DNA of 64,000 nt from Minwuia thermotolerans (GCF_002924445.1 NZ_PIGG01000045.1:1-64000); one strand, 5' to 3'; counted from the first letter of the stretch, positions 35,071 to 44,051 are shown. Made by a program: numbers and translations. The notes: generated by a model from the letters alone, not told the origin.

Positions 35071-36681
35071 TCAGGCGTCGAGCTGGGCGCGGAGCTTGAA
35101 TTTCTGGATCTTGCCCGACGGCGTCATCGGCAGGCCGTCAGTGAAGATCACCCGCCGCGGGATCTTGTAGCTGGCGATCCGGCCCTTGCAGTGCTCGATC
35201 ACCGACGTCTCGGTCAGGTTGGCCCCCCGTTCGGGGACGATGAAGGCGACCGGCACCTCCGCCAGCCGCGGATCGGGCTGGCCGACGACCGCCGCCTGCT
35301 CGACGCCCGAAAGCTCCATCAGATAGGCCTCGACCTCGGCCGGGGAGACGTTTTCCCCGCCGACCTTCAGCATGTCCTTGTAGCGGCCCATGAAGCGCAT
35401 GTAGCCGTCGCCGCGCATCAGCGCCATGTCGCCGGTGCAGAACCGCCCGTCGGCGTCGTAGGACTCCGCCGTCGCCTCGGGCTTGTTGTAGTAGCCCATC
35501 ATGACCGAGTAGCCGCGCACCCGGATCTCGCCGGGGGCGTCGATGGCGCTCGGCTCGCCCGTCTCCGGGTCGACGATGTCGACCTGAATGTCCGGCATGG
35601 GCACGCCGGAAGCGTCGGTGCGCATCGCCATCGGGTCCATCAGCCGCGAGGACGTGATGTAGGCCCAGGTTTCGCTCATGCCGTAGCCGCTGACCACGTG
35701 GCAAAGCTCCTTCTCGGTGCGCCGCGCGACGGGAATCGAGTTCTCGACACCGCTCGGGAACGTGGCGAGCCGCAGGCTGGAAGTGTCGGCGCCCGTCCGC
35801 TTCTTCGCCGCCAGCAGGTCGGCGTAATGAGTGTCGAAGCCGTGCAGCACCGTGACTCGCTCGCTCTCCACCAGGCCGATGGCCTCGTCGGGATCGAAGG
35901 CCGTGGTCATCACCATGGCCGCGCCGGTCATGATCGCGACGAGGGCCGCCTCGCTCAGCCCGTAGAGGTGAAACAGCGGCAGGTAGCAGAGGTGGATGTC
36001 GCGCTCGGCGTAGCTCCAGAGCAGTGCGCGCTCCTGAATCATGCGCAGGCAGATGTGGTTGTGCAGCACGCCCTTCGGATTGCCGGTGGTGCCGGAGGTG
36101 TAGGCGATGACCCAGGGCGCGTCCGGGTCGACGGCCGCCGCACGGGCGGAAAGCTGTTCGTCGCTCACCGCCTCCCCGGCCGCGATCAGATCGTCCCAGC
36201 CGAGTCCGTGCTCCAGCGGCGCGCCCAGCATCACCGTCTGGCGCAGCTTCGGGTATTCGGGATGGCTGATCCGGTCGCCGTCGCGGCTGTAGCCGGCGAG
36301 GCAGGCCGCCATCATCTCGCGATAGTCGACCGGCCCCGAACGCTCCACCGCGATCATCATCACGCTGTCGGACTGTCCCACCGCATAGCCCAGATCGGCC
36401 GTGCGGTAGCGGGTGTTGAGCGGCACCAGCACGGCGCCGACCTTCGTCACCGCGTAGGTCAGGAACATGAACTCCGGACAGTTGGTCATCCAGACCGCGA
36501 CCTTCTCGCCGGCCTGGACGCCGAGACCCATCAGTCCCTTCGCGACCCGGTCGACCTCCCGGTCGAATTCCCCGTAGGTGAAGCGCCGGCCTTCGTGAAC
36601 CAGCGCGAGACGCCCGCCCCAGAGCGCCGCGGCGCGTTTCGGCAGATCGCCGATGCGCCGCTTCGCGAACCATTCGCCCAT
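35071..36681 (-). CDS. AMP-dependent acyl-CoA synthetase/ligase
   Basis: 536 residues of the ANL superfamily. The P-loop is IAYTSGTTGNPKGV (about 191-204), the adenine motif is GYGMSETWAY, and the core Asp is in FCTGDMAL. The hinge region is GRYKDMLKVGGENVSP and the catalytic Lys of the C-terminal domain is in MTPSGKIQKFKLR. It activates a carboxylic acid to the AMP ester and then the CoA thioester. ATG 36681 has GGGGAGGA 9 bases upstream. Substrate unknown; the neighbouring hydrolase and flavin monooxygenase fit catabolism of an unusual acid. Confidence 0.93.
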   Translation of the reverse strand: MGEWFAKRRIGDLPKRAAALWGGRLALVHEGRRFTYGEFDREVDRVAKGLMGLGVQAGEKVAVWMTNCPEFMFLTYAVTKVGAVLVPLNTRYRTADLGYAVGQSDSVMMIAVERSGPVDYREMMAACLAGYSRDGDRISHPEYPKLRQTVMLGAPLEHGLGWDDLIAAGEAVSDEQLSARAAAVDPDAPWVIAYTSGTTGNPKGVLHNHICLRMIQERALLWSYAERDIHLCYLPLFHLYGLSEAALVAIMTGAAMVMTTAFDPDEAIGLVESERVTVLHGFDTHYADLLAAKKRTGADTSSLRLATFPSGVENSIPVARRTEKELCHVVSGYGMSETWAYITSSRLMDPMAMRTDASGVPMPDIQVDIVDPETGEPSAIDAPGEIRVRGYSVMMGYYNKPEATAESYDADGRFCTGDMALMRGDGYMRFMGRYKDMLKVGGENVSPAEVEAYLMELSGVEQAAVVGQPDPRLAEVPVAFIVPERGANLTETSVIEHCKGRIASYKIPRRVIFTDGLPMTPSGKIQKFKLRAQLDA

Positions 36682-36746
36682 GTCGTCAATTCCTCCCCAG
36701 AAATCGTCGGCCCCATCCTAGCGAAGGCGGCGCGGCGCACAAGAAA

Positions 36747-36779
36747 TGCGCCCCCGGACGGGGAGGGTCCGGGGGCGCA
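36747..36779 (-). terminator. Terminator of the OsmC-like gene
   Basis: A perfect 13-bp stem (TGCGCCCCCGGAC with GTCCGGGGGCGCA, 7-base loop) is followed, on the minus strand, by TTTCTTGT. It ends the transcript of the OsmC-like/AurF-like genes before the acyl-CoA ligase gene. Confidence 0.85.
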
Positions 36780-36805
36780 GCTTCGCCGTGGTGACTGGGA
36801 GGGGG

Positions 36806-37375
36806 TCAGCCGGCGATTTCCAGGGTGGCCTCGACCGGGACAGGACGGGTCACATTGAAGTAGTTGGGCGAGGTCGCCAGCACGTTCTCGTGGATCTCCC
36901 GGAACTGCTCCGGGGTGCCGTCGCCCTTGATCCGGACCGTGTAGCGCAAGACCTCGTAGCCGGCCGGCACCTGGGGATCGAGACCGAGGAAGCCGCGCAG
37001 GTCGAGTTCGCCGGTCGTCTCGATCTCGACGCTGTCGAGACGGATGCCCCGCATCGAGGCGCCGGCGATGTAGCCGACCATGATGCAGGCGTTCAAGGCG
37101 GTCATCAGATACTCCTGCGGGTTCGGCGCGCTGTCGCCGCCCAGCAGTTCCGTCGGCTCGTCGACGCGAACGGTGAAGTTCCGCGGCACATGCTTGCCGG
37201 CCAGCTCGAAGCCCTCGATACGGGTCTCGCTCGCCGTGGCGCCGCACCAGTCGGTGGTGACGCGGAAGCCCACCTTGCCCTCCGCGGGGTCGGCGGCGAC
37301 GGCCTCGGCGACCCCGGCCAGGGCCGCGATGTCGATGCCGTTGATCAGGTCCATGCTCTGTGTGGTGTCAGCCAT
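36806..37375 (-). CDS. OsmC family protein lacking the second redox cysteine
   Basis: 189 residues. The conserved block SAPNPQEYLMTALNACIMVG contains the first OsmC/Ohr cysteine. The second, usually in a HExCP-like motif, is replaced in ENVLATSPNYFNVTR, so a normal two-cysteine peroxidase cycle is unlikely. Known OsmC/Ohr proteins reduce organic hydroperoxides; this one may bind thiols or have another role. ATG 37375 has AAGGAAAA upstream. It follows the AurF-like gene by 50 bases and ends in a strong terminator, so the two should be co-expressed. Confidence 0.85.
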   Translation of the reverse strand: MADTTQSMDLINGIDIAALAGVAEAVAADPAEGKVGFRVTTDWCGATASETRIEGFELAGKHVPRNFTVRVDEPTELLGGDSAPNPQEYLMTALNACIMVGYIAGASMRGIRLDSVEIETTGELDLRGFLGLDPQVPAGYEVLRYTVRIKGDGTPEQFREIHENVLATSPNYFNVTRPVPVEATLEIAG

Positions 37376-37425
37376 TGTCTTTTCCTTCATGTCAATGGGT
37401 TGTTGGGTGTTGCTTGCCGTGTGGT

Positions 37426-38340
37426 TCAGCAGAAGGTCGGGGCCATTTCCTCGATCTGCTCGCGCGCCGCCGGGCTCAGATGGCCGACCGTGGCGAGGAA
37501 GTTCGGGTGGCTCATGCCGGAGCCGAGATAGGTCCAGCGGTTGGCCTGATGCTGCTGCTCGGCGATCTCCTCGCGCTCGGGCCATTCCAGCTTGCGGCCG
37601 CTGGCGCGTTCGAAGGCGTCCAGGTCGAAGACCGTCTGCTGACGCAGCCCTTCGTCCAGGAAGGCGCCGATGGCGGCGTAGCCCTGCACGCCCGCCTCGA
37701 TACCCGCCTCGTCGAGGCCGGCGGCGATGGTTTCGACCATCAGCGTGTCGAGCTTCGCGTGCTGGGCCTCTTCCATCCAGTGATGGCGCAGCAGGCTGCG
37801 GAACAGCGGATCGAGATCCAGGTCGTCGCGCACGCTCTCGACGTAGTGGCGCTGGGTCATCCACTCGATATGCAGGATGGTCAGCGCCACCGCGAGCGGC
37901 GGGTGACCGAAGACGAACTCGGCGACTGCCGAGGGCGGGCCGATGAGGTCGCAGCGCGTCCCGAAGCCGGCCTCGAAGGCCGCGGCGAAGCGCTTGAACA
38001 GGTGGATGTGCTTCGCCTCCTCGGTGGCGAACTGCAGCATCGCGCGGGTCTGGTGGTCGTCGACGTCGAGCTGCGGACGAGCGTGGTCCATCACGAAGGG
38101 CAGGATGAACTCCTCGACCAGGCCGAAGATGCCGAGATACGCATTGCCCCGGACCTGGTTGAGGATGCGCCGCTCGTCGTCGCTCAGCATGGTCAGCGGT
38201 TCGACCCGCGCCAGCGCCTCCGGCATGAAACGGCGCGAAAAGTCGAGGCGCTTGCCGTCATTGATGATGTCCTCGACCTGCCAGTTCACGCGCGCCGAGG
38301 CGGCCAGCGTGTCGGCGTAGGTGTAGTTGTGGTAGTACAT
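37426..38340 (-). CDS. AurF-type non-haem diiron oxygenase
   Basis: 304 residues, helical ferritin-like fold. All seven ligands expected from p-aminobenzoate N-oxygenase AurF can be placed: Glu76 or Glu77 (GLVEEFIL), Glu108 and His111 (EEAKH), Glu159 (HIEW), and His187, Glu191 and His194 (HHWMEEAQH). The spacing within each pair equals that of AurF. AurF oxidises an aryl amine to a nitro group, but many relatives have unknown substrates. ATG 38340 has AAGGAG 8 bases upstream. It lies downstream of the SARP-type regulator gene and upstream of the OsmC-like gene. Confidence 0.85.
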   Translation of the reverse strand: MYYHNYTYADTLAASARVNWQVEDIINDGKRLDFSRRFMPEALARVEPLTMLSDDERRILNQVRGNAYLGIFGLVEEFILPFVMDHARPQLDVDDHQTRAMLQFATEEAKHIHLFKRFAAAFEAGFGTRCDLIGPPSAVAEFVFGHPPLAVALTILHIEWMTQRHYVESVRDDLDLDPLFRSLLRHHWMEEAQHAKLDTLMVETIAAGLDEAGIEAGVQGYAAIGAFLDEGLRQQTVFDLDAFERASGRKLEWPEREEIAEQQHQANRWTYLGSGMSHPNFLATVGHLSPAAREQIEEMAPTFC

Positions 38341-38422
38341 GATCGTTTCTCCTTCCCGGTGGCTACGGGGCGTCGCGCCTCCGTCGCTGGAAAGGAGATT
38401 GCGGGCGGCCCGTTGGCTTTCG

Positions 38423-38463
38423 CGTGGCAGCGCCCGTGGGTTTGTCGCGTTCAGTCGTGGAAA
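38423..38463 (-). promoter_or_regulatory. Candidate operator upstream of the AurF-like gene
   Basis: Read on the minus strand, TTTCCACG (38456-38463) is followed 21 bases later by AACCCACG (38435-38442) and then TGCCACG (38423-38429). A similar 21-base repeat occurs upstream of the DUF1127 gene (41490-41518) and a partial one upstream of the globin gene (41027-41058). SARP-type activators usually bind direct repeats, and such a regulator is encoded next door. Confidence 0.4.
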
Positions 38464-38494
38464 TACGGACGGGTCAGCATGTGAACCGCCGTGG

Positions 38495-40609
38495 TCAGAG
38501 CGTCAGGCCTGCTTCGGAAAGGCCGCCCAGCAGCCTGTCGCGGTGCTCGTCCGTGCGGAAGGGATAGGTCGTGGTGAAATATTCGGGGCCCGGCATGCCG
38601 CCCCGGCCGACGATCTGCTGGAAGGCTTCGGCCGCCTCCGCCGTGCGCCCCTGGAGGCCGAGCGCCGCCGCCAGCCGCTCCCAGGCGCGGGTGTTGCCCC
38701 AGTAGCGGCTGATCGCCCGCCGGGCATAGGTGACGGACTGGTCGAGGTCGCCGACCAGCAAATGCGAAAGCGACATGTCGGCCAGCAGCAGCGTGGCCGA
38801 GCTGGGCCCCGGATTGAGCTTCAACGACGAGGCCAGATGCGGCAGCGCCTCGGCCGGACGGCCATCGAAATTGCGCACGCAGCCCAGGAACTGATGCGCC
38901 AGCGGCGCGGTTGGGTTGAGCGCGAGCGCCCGCTCCTCGGCCGCGCTCGCCCCGTCGTAATCGCGCAACCGCCACATCGTCGAAATGCCGAGCAGGGCGT
39001 GACCCAGCCAGTTCTTGTCGTCCAGCTCCACCGCCTGCCGGGCCGCATCCATGACCCGACCGGCGGCGCTGACCGGATCGTCAGTCCAGTTGATCAGGGA
39101 GCGGTTGTAGAGCGCATAGGCCCGGAGCGCGTGCGTGTAGCTGCTGTGCGGCTCGATCTCCAGACTGCGGTCCAGCGTCTCGAGCGCGCGCTGCAGGTCG
39201 CGCGGTCCGCCACGGTCGATGCTGGCCAGCGCCCGGAGGTTCAGATCCCAGACGTCGAGCGACTCCGGCTTGCGGCGCTCCGCGCGCTTGCGTTCCGCCC
39301 GGGCGACCTCGGGCTCGATCTCGACCACGATCTGCGTGGCGATATCGTCCTGCAGTTCGAAGATGTCGCTGATCTCCCGGTCGTAGCGCTGGCCCCAGAT
39401 CGAAAGGCCCGACTCGGCGTCGATGAGCTGCGCCACGACCCGGACGCGTGCGCCGGCGCGGCGGACGCTGCCCTGGACCACATAGCGCGCGCCGAGTTGC
39501 CGCCCGACATCCTCGACCGGCAGGTTCCGCCCGCGATAGGCGAAGGTCGAGGTGCGGGCAATGACGGGGAACCACCGCCACTGCGACAGGGCGGTGATGA
39601 TCTCCTCGGTGATGCCATCGGCGAAATACGCCTTGTCGGGATCGCCGGACATGTCGTCGAAGGGCAGCACGGCGACGGCGGGCCGGCGCAGGATGGACGC
39701 AGCCTCCTCGGCCGCGGGGGGCTCGGCGACGCCGACAACCTCAGCCGGCCCGGCACGCGATGCCGCTTCCGGCGCATCGGAGGCGGCAGGCGACGCAGCA
39801 ATGATCCGGCGGGCGTTCCGGTCGTTCCAGGCGTTCCGCAGAGCGGCAGCGTCGATACCCTCCTGCTCCAGTTCCCGCAGGATCTGCCGGTACTGCGCCT
39901 CCGCGCGCGCCGTCTCGCCCATCCGCCATAGCGCCGAGATCAACGCTCCCTGCGCCTCCTGGTCATAGGGATCGAAATCGACCAGCGCCCGCGCGTGCGG
40001 CAGCCCGCAGGCCGGGTCGTCGGCGAAACGCCGCAGCAGTTCGCGGTCGAGCTTCGCGCGGATGCCCGCGGCGCTTTCCCGCGCCGAAACCAGCCAGAAC
40101 TGGAACTCGTGCGAATCCGGCAGGTCGAGCCCCGCGAACAGCTCGCCTTCGAAGGCTTCCACCGCCGCCAGCAACGTCTCCGTCTTCACGTCGCCCAGTC
40201 CGGCATCGACCAGGTCACGCAGCCGGATGACATCGACATCCGCATCGGAAAGGTCGAGCGCGACCGTGTCGCGGTCGGCCAGAACCCGCCGGCGGTCGGG
40301 CTCGTCGAGAGCGACACGAAGCTTGCTGAGACTCCAGCGCAGCGCGCCTCTGGGGTCATCGGGAACGGACCAGAAGAGCGAAACCAGCCGGTCGCGGCTG
40401 TAACGCCGGTCGGTCAGCGCCAGATAGCCGAGCAACGCCCGGGTCTTGCGCGAACGCGGCAGTGGCAATACCTCTCCGTCGCGCCTGAGTTCCAGACGCC
40501 CGAGACACTGCAGTTCCAATCCCCTGCTCATGGCCGCTGAAGATACAGCGGCAGCGTCCGCTTCAGAAGCGTCAAGAACCCCGGCCACTTGAATGCTAGC
40601 CGTCTTCAT
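38495..40609 (-). CDS. SARP-type regulator with BTAD, TolB-like and TPR domains
   Basis: 704 residues. An OmpR-like winged helix (about 29-130, LELQCLGRLELRRDGEVLPL, then SRKTRALLGYLAL) is followed by a bacterial transcriptional activator domain (about 133-240). A TolB/FlgO-like domain comes next (about 310-440, AVAVLPFDDMSGDPDKAYFA and GQRYDREISDIFELQDD), then TPR repeats to the C terminus. Such regulators are cytoplasmic activators of adjacent genes; the TPR part is thought to sense a partner or ligand. The start at 40609 overlaps the end of the globin gene by 14 bases, so translation is probably coupled. ATG 40531 is an alternative. Targets are likely the flanking globin, AurF-like and DUF1127 units. 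Confidence 0.88.
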   Translation of the reverse strand: MKTASIQVAGVLDASEADAAAVSSAAMSRGLELQCLGRLELRRDGEVLPLPRSRKTRALLGYLALTDRRYSRDRLVSLFWSVPDDPRGALRWSLSKLRVALDEPDRRRVLADRDTVALDLSDADVDVIRLRDLVDAGLGDVKTETLLAAVEAFEGELFAGLDLPDSHEFQFWLVSARESAAGIRAKLDRELLRRFADDPACGLPHARALVDFDPYDQEAQGALISALWRMGETARAEAQYRQILRELEQEGIDAAALRNAWNDRNARRIIAASPAASDAPEAASRAGPAEVVGVAEPPAAEEAASILRRPAVAVLPFDDMSGDPDKAYFADGITEEIITALSQWRWFPVIARTSTFAYRGRNLPVEDVGRQLGARYVVQGSVRRAGARVRVVAQLIDAESGLSIWGQRYDREISDIFELQDDIATQIVVEIEPEVARAERKRAERRKPESLDVWDLNLRALASIDRGGPRDLQRALETLDRSLEIEPHSSYTHALRAYALYNRSLINWTDDPVSAAGRVMDAARQAVELDDKNWLGHALLGISTMWRLRDYDGASAAEERALALNPTAPLAHQFLGCVRNFDGRPAEALPHLASSLKLNPGPSSATLLLADMSLSHLLVGDLDQSVTYARRAISRYWGNTRAWERLAAALGLQGRTAEAAEAFQQIVGRGGMPGPEYFTTTYPFRTDEHRDRLLGGLSEAGLTL

Positions 40610-40967
40610 CGTCGGGATTCACGATCAGCGGCTCTCGGCGTTGGACCGCCCGCATCACATGCTCGATGTCGGCGGAGCCGCCGAGATGGCGGTCGAGAAC
40701 GCTGCGCAGCACGCTCATGGCACCATCGAACGCCTCCGGCGGCAGCCGGCGTTCGGCGACCCGGCGGCGGTCCTCGGCACTGTCAAACGCCGCGGGGCCA
40801 TCGAGAACCCAGGTGAGGAAGCGCCGGTGACGATCCGCCAGTTCCTCCATGTCGGTGTTCTCGAAGCGTGAGCTGAAATACGGAACCCCACTTAGTCCCT
40901 CGTGATACTCGGCGACGATGCGTTTGACGGTCGCAGCGCCGCCGACGCGCTTGTACATGCTTGGCAT
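40596..40967 (-). CDS. Truncated globin-like protein without a recognisable proximal histidine
   Basis: 123 residues with the truncated-haemoglobin pattern: MYKRVGGAATVKRIVAEYHE (A and B helices), VPYFSSRF, ELADRHRRFLTWVLDGP (E helix) and PPEAFDGAMSVLRSVLDRHL (G helix). In group-1 globins the F-helix His lies ten residues before the conserved Phe. Here that stretch is RRVAERRLPPEAF and holds no His, so haem ligation is doubtful unless His in the E-helix HRRFL takes over. Either ATG 40967 or 40958 may start it. The gene overlaps the SARP-type regulator by 14 bases, suggesting that the globin supplies a signal (haem, NO, O2 or redox) to that regulator. Confidence 0.75.
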   Translation of the reverse strand: MPSMYKRVGGAATVKRIVAEYHEGLSGVPYFSSRFENTDMEELADRHRRFLTWVLDGPAAFDSAEDRRRVAERRLPPEAFDGAMSVLRSVLDRHLGGSADIEHVMRAVQRREPLIVNPDDEDG

Positions 40968-41026
40968 TCGATACTGATCTTTCCTTTCAGTGACTTGCCC
41001 TCTCGGAGGACGCTCTACCGGACGCC

Positions 41027-41058
41027 GGTGGGGAACATCGTGTGAAGCACCGTGGAAA
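41027..41058 (-). promoter_or_regulatory. Candidate operator upstream of the globin-regulator operon
   Basis: Minus-strand TTTCCACG (41051-41058) is followed after about 22 bases by TTCCCCACC (41027-41035). It lies 60-90 bases before the globin start and resembles the clearer repeats at 41490-41518 and 38435-38463. The second half is a weak match. Confidence 0.3.
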
Positions 41059-41156
41059 CGGCGCGGCCGGACGGGAGCGGTGAACAGCCGCTCTCCGCCC
41101 GACCTGCATCCCTCACGCGCGTGCCGGATCGTCCGCCTCCGGCCGGGGCGCGGCGC

Positions 41157-41396
41157 CTACCAGTCCCGCCGGAAGACCAGGCCCGCGTCCAGATGCATCC
41201 GGTCCAGCCCCAGATCCCGCAGCTGGTGGGCCGGCAGCGACAGCAGTTCATGGCGCTCGCTGCGCCGGGCAGCGGCCCGTTTCAGGCGCTCGCGCAACCG
41301 CTCGAGGGCGCTGCAGGCCGCACCGGCGATTTCGGACAGCAGGAAGGCGCCGCGGGCGCTCGCGCCCAGCCGTTCGGTCATCAGTTCGTAAGTCAT
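41157..41396 (-). CDS. DUF1127 small protein
   Basis: 79 residues ending in the DUF1127 motif (RRSERHELLSLPAHQLRDLG, then LDRMHLDAG) with an Arg-rich amphipathic helix before it. Small DUF1127 proteins in alphaproteobacteria have been linked to RNA turnover and phosphate or stress responses. ATG 41396 has AAGGAG 6 bases upstream. It stands alone, 189 bases before the globin gene on the same strand, with its own candidate operator upstream. A weak stem-loop (GAGCGG...CCGCTC, 41075-41093) lies downstream. Confidence 0.85.
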   Translation of the reverse strand: MTYELMTERLGASARGAFLLSEIAGAACSALERLRERLKRAAARRSERHELLSLPAHQLRDLGLDRMHLDAGLVFRRDW

Positions 41397-41489
41397 CTTC
41401 AGCTCCTTTCTCCCGCCGGCGGCCTCGATCGGCCCGCTGGACGGAGCGGAAGATGACTTCGCTACATGGTTAAGCGCGTGTTGACGTTC

Positions 41490-41518
41490 ATGGAAACCGC
41501 CGCGAAACACGTGGAAAA
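41490..41518 (-). promoter_or_regulatory. Direct repeat TTTCCACG-N13-TTTCCATG upstream of the DUF1127 gene
   Basis: On the minus strand TTTCCACG (41511-41518) and TTTCCATG (41490-41497) are spaced exactly 21 bases, two helical turns, about 95-120 bases before the DUF1127 start. It is the best copy of a motif also found upstream of the AurF-like gene and partly upstream of the globin gene. Confidence 0.45.
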
Positions 41519-41570
41519 GCGCGGCTTCCGGCGTGGGAAGCGTGACCGCCGCCACAGTGCCGCGCCGCAG

Positions 41571-44051
41571 TTAGAAGATCCAGCGATCCCAGGACCCGAA
41601 GCTGTCGCGGATATGGCCGCGGCGAATGCTGAATGCCGTGAGCGCGAGCGCACTGCCGATGCATGACGCCCAGCCGGCCATGCCAGCGCCGATCATGAAC
41701 GGCGTCGCCAGCAGGCAGGCCGCCAGGACCAGGTTGAGGAACCGCACCGCGCGCAGCGGCGCGGCCAGCGCAGTGACGGTCACTGTGATGGCGACGGAGC
41801 CGACCAGGTGACTGACATTGGCCATGGTTCCCTCGAATCCCAGCACCAGCGGCGTGAACATCAGCCAGACGCCGGCCAGCAGGCAGAGCGCCAGATTCCA
41901 CGGCAGCGAAACGCCGCCGATCACCATCTCGCGGACGATGCCCCACGGGCTCCGCTCGAAGTCGTCGGTGACCTCCTCCCACGCGCCCTCATCAGTGTCG
42001 CCGGTGAAGAAGATGCGCAGCACGGGCCGCCCCGCCCGGTGACGCCGTGCCAGGAACTGCCCGGTTGCGACCAGTTCGTCCACCGAATAGGGGATCTGGA
42101 TCAGCATGGCGGCGGCCGCGATCAGGCAGAGCGTGCAGTAGGTGCCGATCATGATCGGCTGGATCACGATGAAGAAGATCGAGATCGCGCCCAGCGGCAC
42201 GATCATGATGCCGAAGATGGTCACCAGCCACGGCATGGTCCGCCAGCGCCGGGCCGAACCGATCAGCCCGACGATGATTTCCAGCGCATAGGTGAGCGCG
42301 CCCAGGCCGGCGTCCGGCACGGGCCAGGCTTCGGAGACGCTTGACGTGATGATCTCCTCGGTCCCGTTCTTCCCCGCCTCGTTGCCCGGAAAGAACGGCT
42401 CCCAGACGCCCGGAATGGCCTCGAGCTGGTAGGCCGCAAGATAGCGGGAGATCAGCAGTCCGACCACGGCCAGCACGATGATCGGCACGCGCTGGTACCA
42501 GCTCGACGGGGAGAACGGCCAGCCCTTCGGAATGGTCGGTCCGGTCTGCGAAGCGACGGCGGTGACGCCGGGCGGCGGGCGCACGGCGACCGCGAAGCAG
42601 ATCACCAGCATGCCGACCAGGGTGCCGTTCAGATAGGCCACGCCGGAGGGCGCCCAGAAGACCAGTGGCGCGGCCATCACCCAGATACCGACGGCGGCCG
42701 TGACCCAGCGCGCCCAGGCGTGGCGCCAGGACAGCGAAATGAATGCGAAGACCAGAAGGGCGACACCCGAGGCGACATCGCTCCATACCATCCACGGGTC
42801 CTGGTAATCCAGCAGCGGCGGCGACGTCATGAGCCAGAAGGCCAGCCCCATGTTCGTCCAGTGGCCCCAGAGATTGTTGCGGTGCTCGCGGCGGAACTGC
42901 GCCTCGTGGCGGGCGCGGACGTCCTCGGCGTTGTCGACCTTCTGCTCGGCAGCCTGCATCCAGTACGGCTGGACGATGCCGTTGCGGTCGTACCATGCGG
43001 CCGGGTCGGTCTTCAGGCTATCGACCAGCCCGGGCAGTTCCTCGCGCAGACGCCGGCGGGGCTCCCAGCCCAGCAGATCCCGGGCCTTGCGCGTGTTGAG
43101 CATGAAATGGTCGCTGGCCATGTCGACCATGAAGGGCCGGATGAAAGGCGGTTCGCCATGGTCGAAGTCGTCGGGAATGACCGGCTCGCCCTTGACCTCG
43201 GCCCAGGCGCCGGCCTTCGCCACCGGTGCGGGTACGGTCACTGTCGTCCAGTCACCCTCTCCATGGATCAGGCGGCCGATCTCGTCCTGCAACTCGGCAT
43301 AGCTCATCACCGCCTCTTCGCCGGCGAGGATCGGACACCATTCGGGCAGATCCTTGCGGCGTTCCACGGTTCGGCGGAACAGTTCGACGACATCATCCTG
43401 ATGGATTACCGCCTGCCCCGCGCGCTGATCGCCGGCGTAGAGATGGCTCTTCGGGTCGCGCTCGTAGATGCGCGCAATCTGCTGCGACAATGTCGGGATG
43501 GCGCTTTCGCCGTCGTACATCCCGGCCAGACGCAGCATTGCGACGGGTATGTCGCCGTGTTCTTCGGCAATCACCCTCTCGGACTCGGCCTTGGATTTCG
43601 GATAGGCCCATTTCGGCCCGATCGGCGAGTCCTCGTCGATCATGGCCCCCAGCTCGCAGGGCTCGTGCACCAGCATGGTGCTGGAATAGACGAACTGCTC
43701 GACCTCGAAGTCCTGCAGCCGCCGCAGCACCCGGCGCGTACCCTCGACATTGACCGCGTCGTAGAGCGGATGATCCTCGCCGGTGAAGTCGAAATAGGCC
43801 GCCAGATGAACGACGGAAGCGATGCGCCCGCCATGGCGGGCGCGAAACTTCTCGAATGCCTCCGCGACCGAGGCGTCATCGGTCAGGTCGAACTCGATCA
43901 GCTCGCAGTCGGCTTCGAGCCCCGGCATGTCCATGCCGACGATGTGGAAACGGTCGGACAACGCTTCGGCGAGCGCCGTTCCGATACCGCCCGCAGCGCC
44001 GGTGATGAGGACGATGGGCCTGCCGTCGTTCTTCTTGTTGTTCCTGGCCAT
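41571..44051 (-). CDS. Fusion of NAD-dependent epimerase, SPW-repeat membrane segments and VKOR-like domain
   Basis: 826 residues. Residues 10-350 are a cytosolic extended SDR/epimerase ([10 protein letters not shown] at 15-24, catalytic YPKSK at 150-154, [11 protein letters not shown]). Residues about 395-490 contain SPW-type membrane repeats ([19 protein letters not shown]). Residues about 520-670 resemble the vitamin K epoxide reductase family, with [20 protein letters not shown] and the redox motif Cys639-Thr-Leu-Cys642 in TYCTLCL; no loop cysteine pair is seen. Another SPW-like segment occupies about 705-820. The protein probably couples a soluble NAD(P) site to a membrane quinone or thiol reaction; the substrate is unknown. 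It is divergent from fumC. Confidence 0.85.
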   Translation of the reverse strand: MARNNKKNDGRPIVLITGAAGGIGTALAEALSDRFHIVGMDMPGLEADCELIEFDLTDDASVAEAFEKFRARHGGRIASVVHLAAYFDFTGEDHPLYDAVNVEGTRRVLRRLQDFEVEQFVYSSTMLVHEPCELGAMIDEDSPIGPKWAYPKSKAESERVIAEEHGDIPVAMLRLAGMYDGESAIPTLSQQIARIYERDPKSHLYAGDQRAGQAVIHQDDVVELFRRTVERRKDLPEWCPILAGEEAVMSYAELQDEIGRLIHGEGDWTTVTVPAPVAKAGAWAEVKGEPVIPDDFDHGEPPFIRPFMVDMASDHFMLNTRKARDLLGWEPRRRLREELPGLVDSLKTDPAAWYDRNGIVQPYWMQAAEQKVDNAEDVRARHEAQFRREHRNNLWGHWTNMGLAFWLMTSPPLLDYQDPWMVWSDVASGVALLVFAFISLSWRHAWARWVTAAVGIWVMAAPLVFWAPSGVAYLNGTLVGMLVICFAVAVRPPPGVTAVASQTGPTIPKGWPFSPSSWYQRVPIIVLAVVGLLISRYLAAYQLEAIPGVWEPFFPGNEAGKNGTEEIITSSVSEAWPVPDAGLGALTYALEIIVGLIGSARRWRTMPWLVTIFGIMIVPLGAISIFFIVIQPIMIGTYCTLCLIAAAAMLIQIPYSVDELVATGQFLARRHRAGRPVLRIFFTGDTDEGAWEEVTDDFERSPWGIVREMVIGGVSLPWNLALCLLAGVWLMFTPLVLGFEGTMANVSHLVGSVAITVTVTALAAPLRAVRFLNLVLAACLLATPFMIGAGMAGWASCIGSALALTAFSIRRGHIRDSFGSWDRWIF

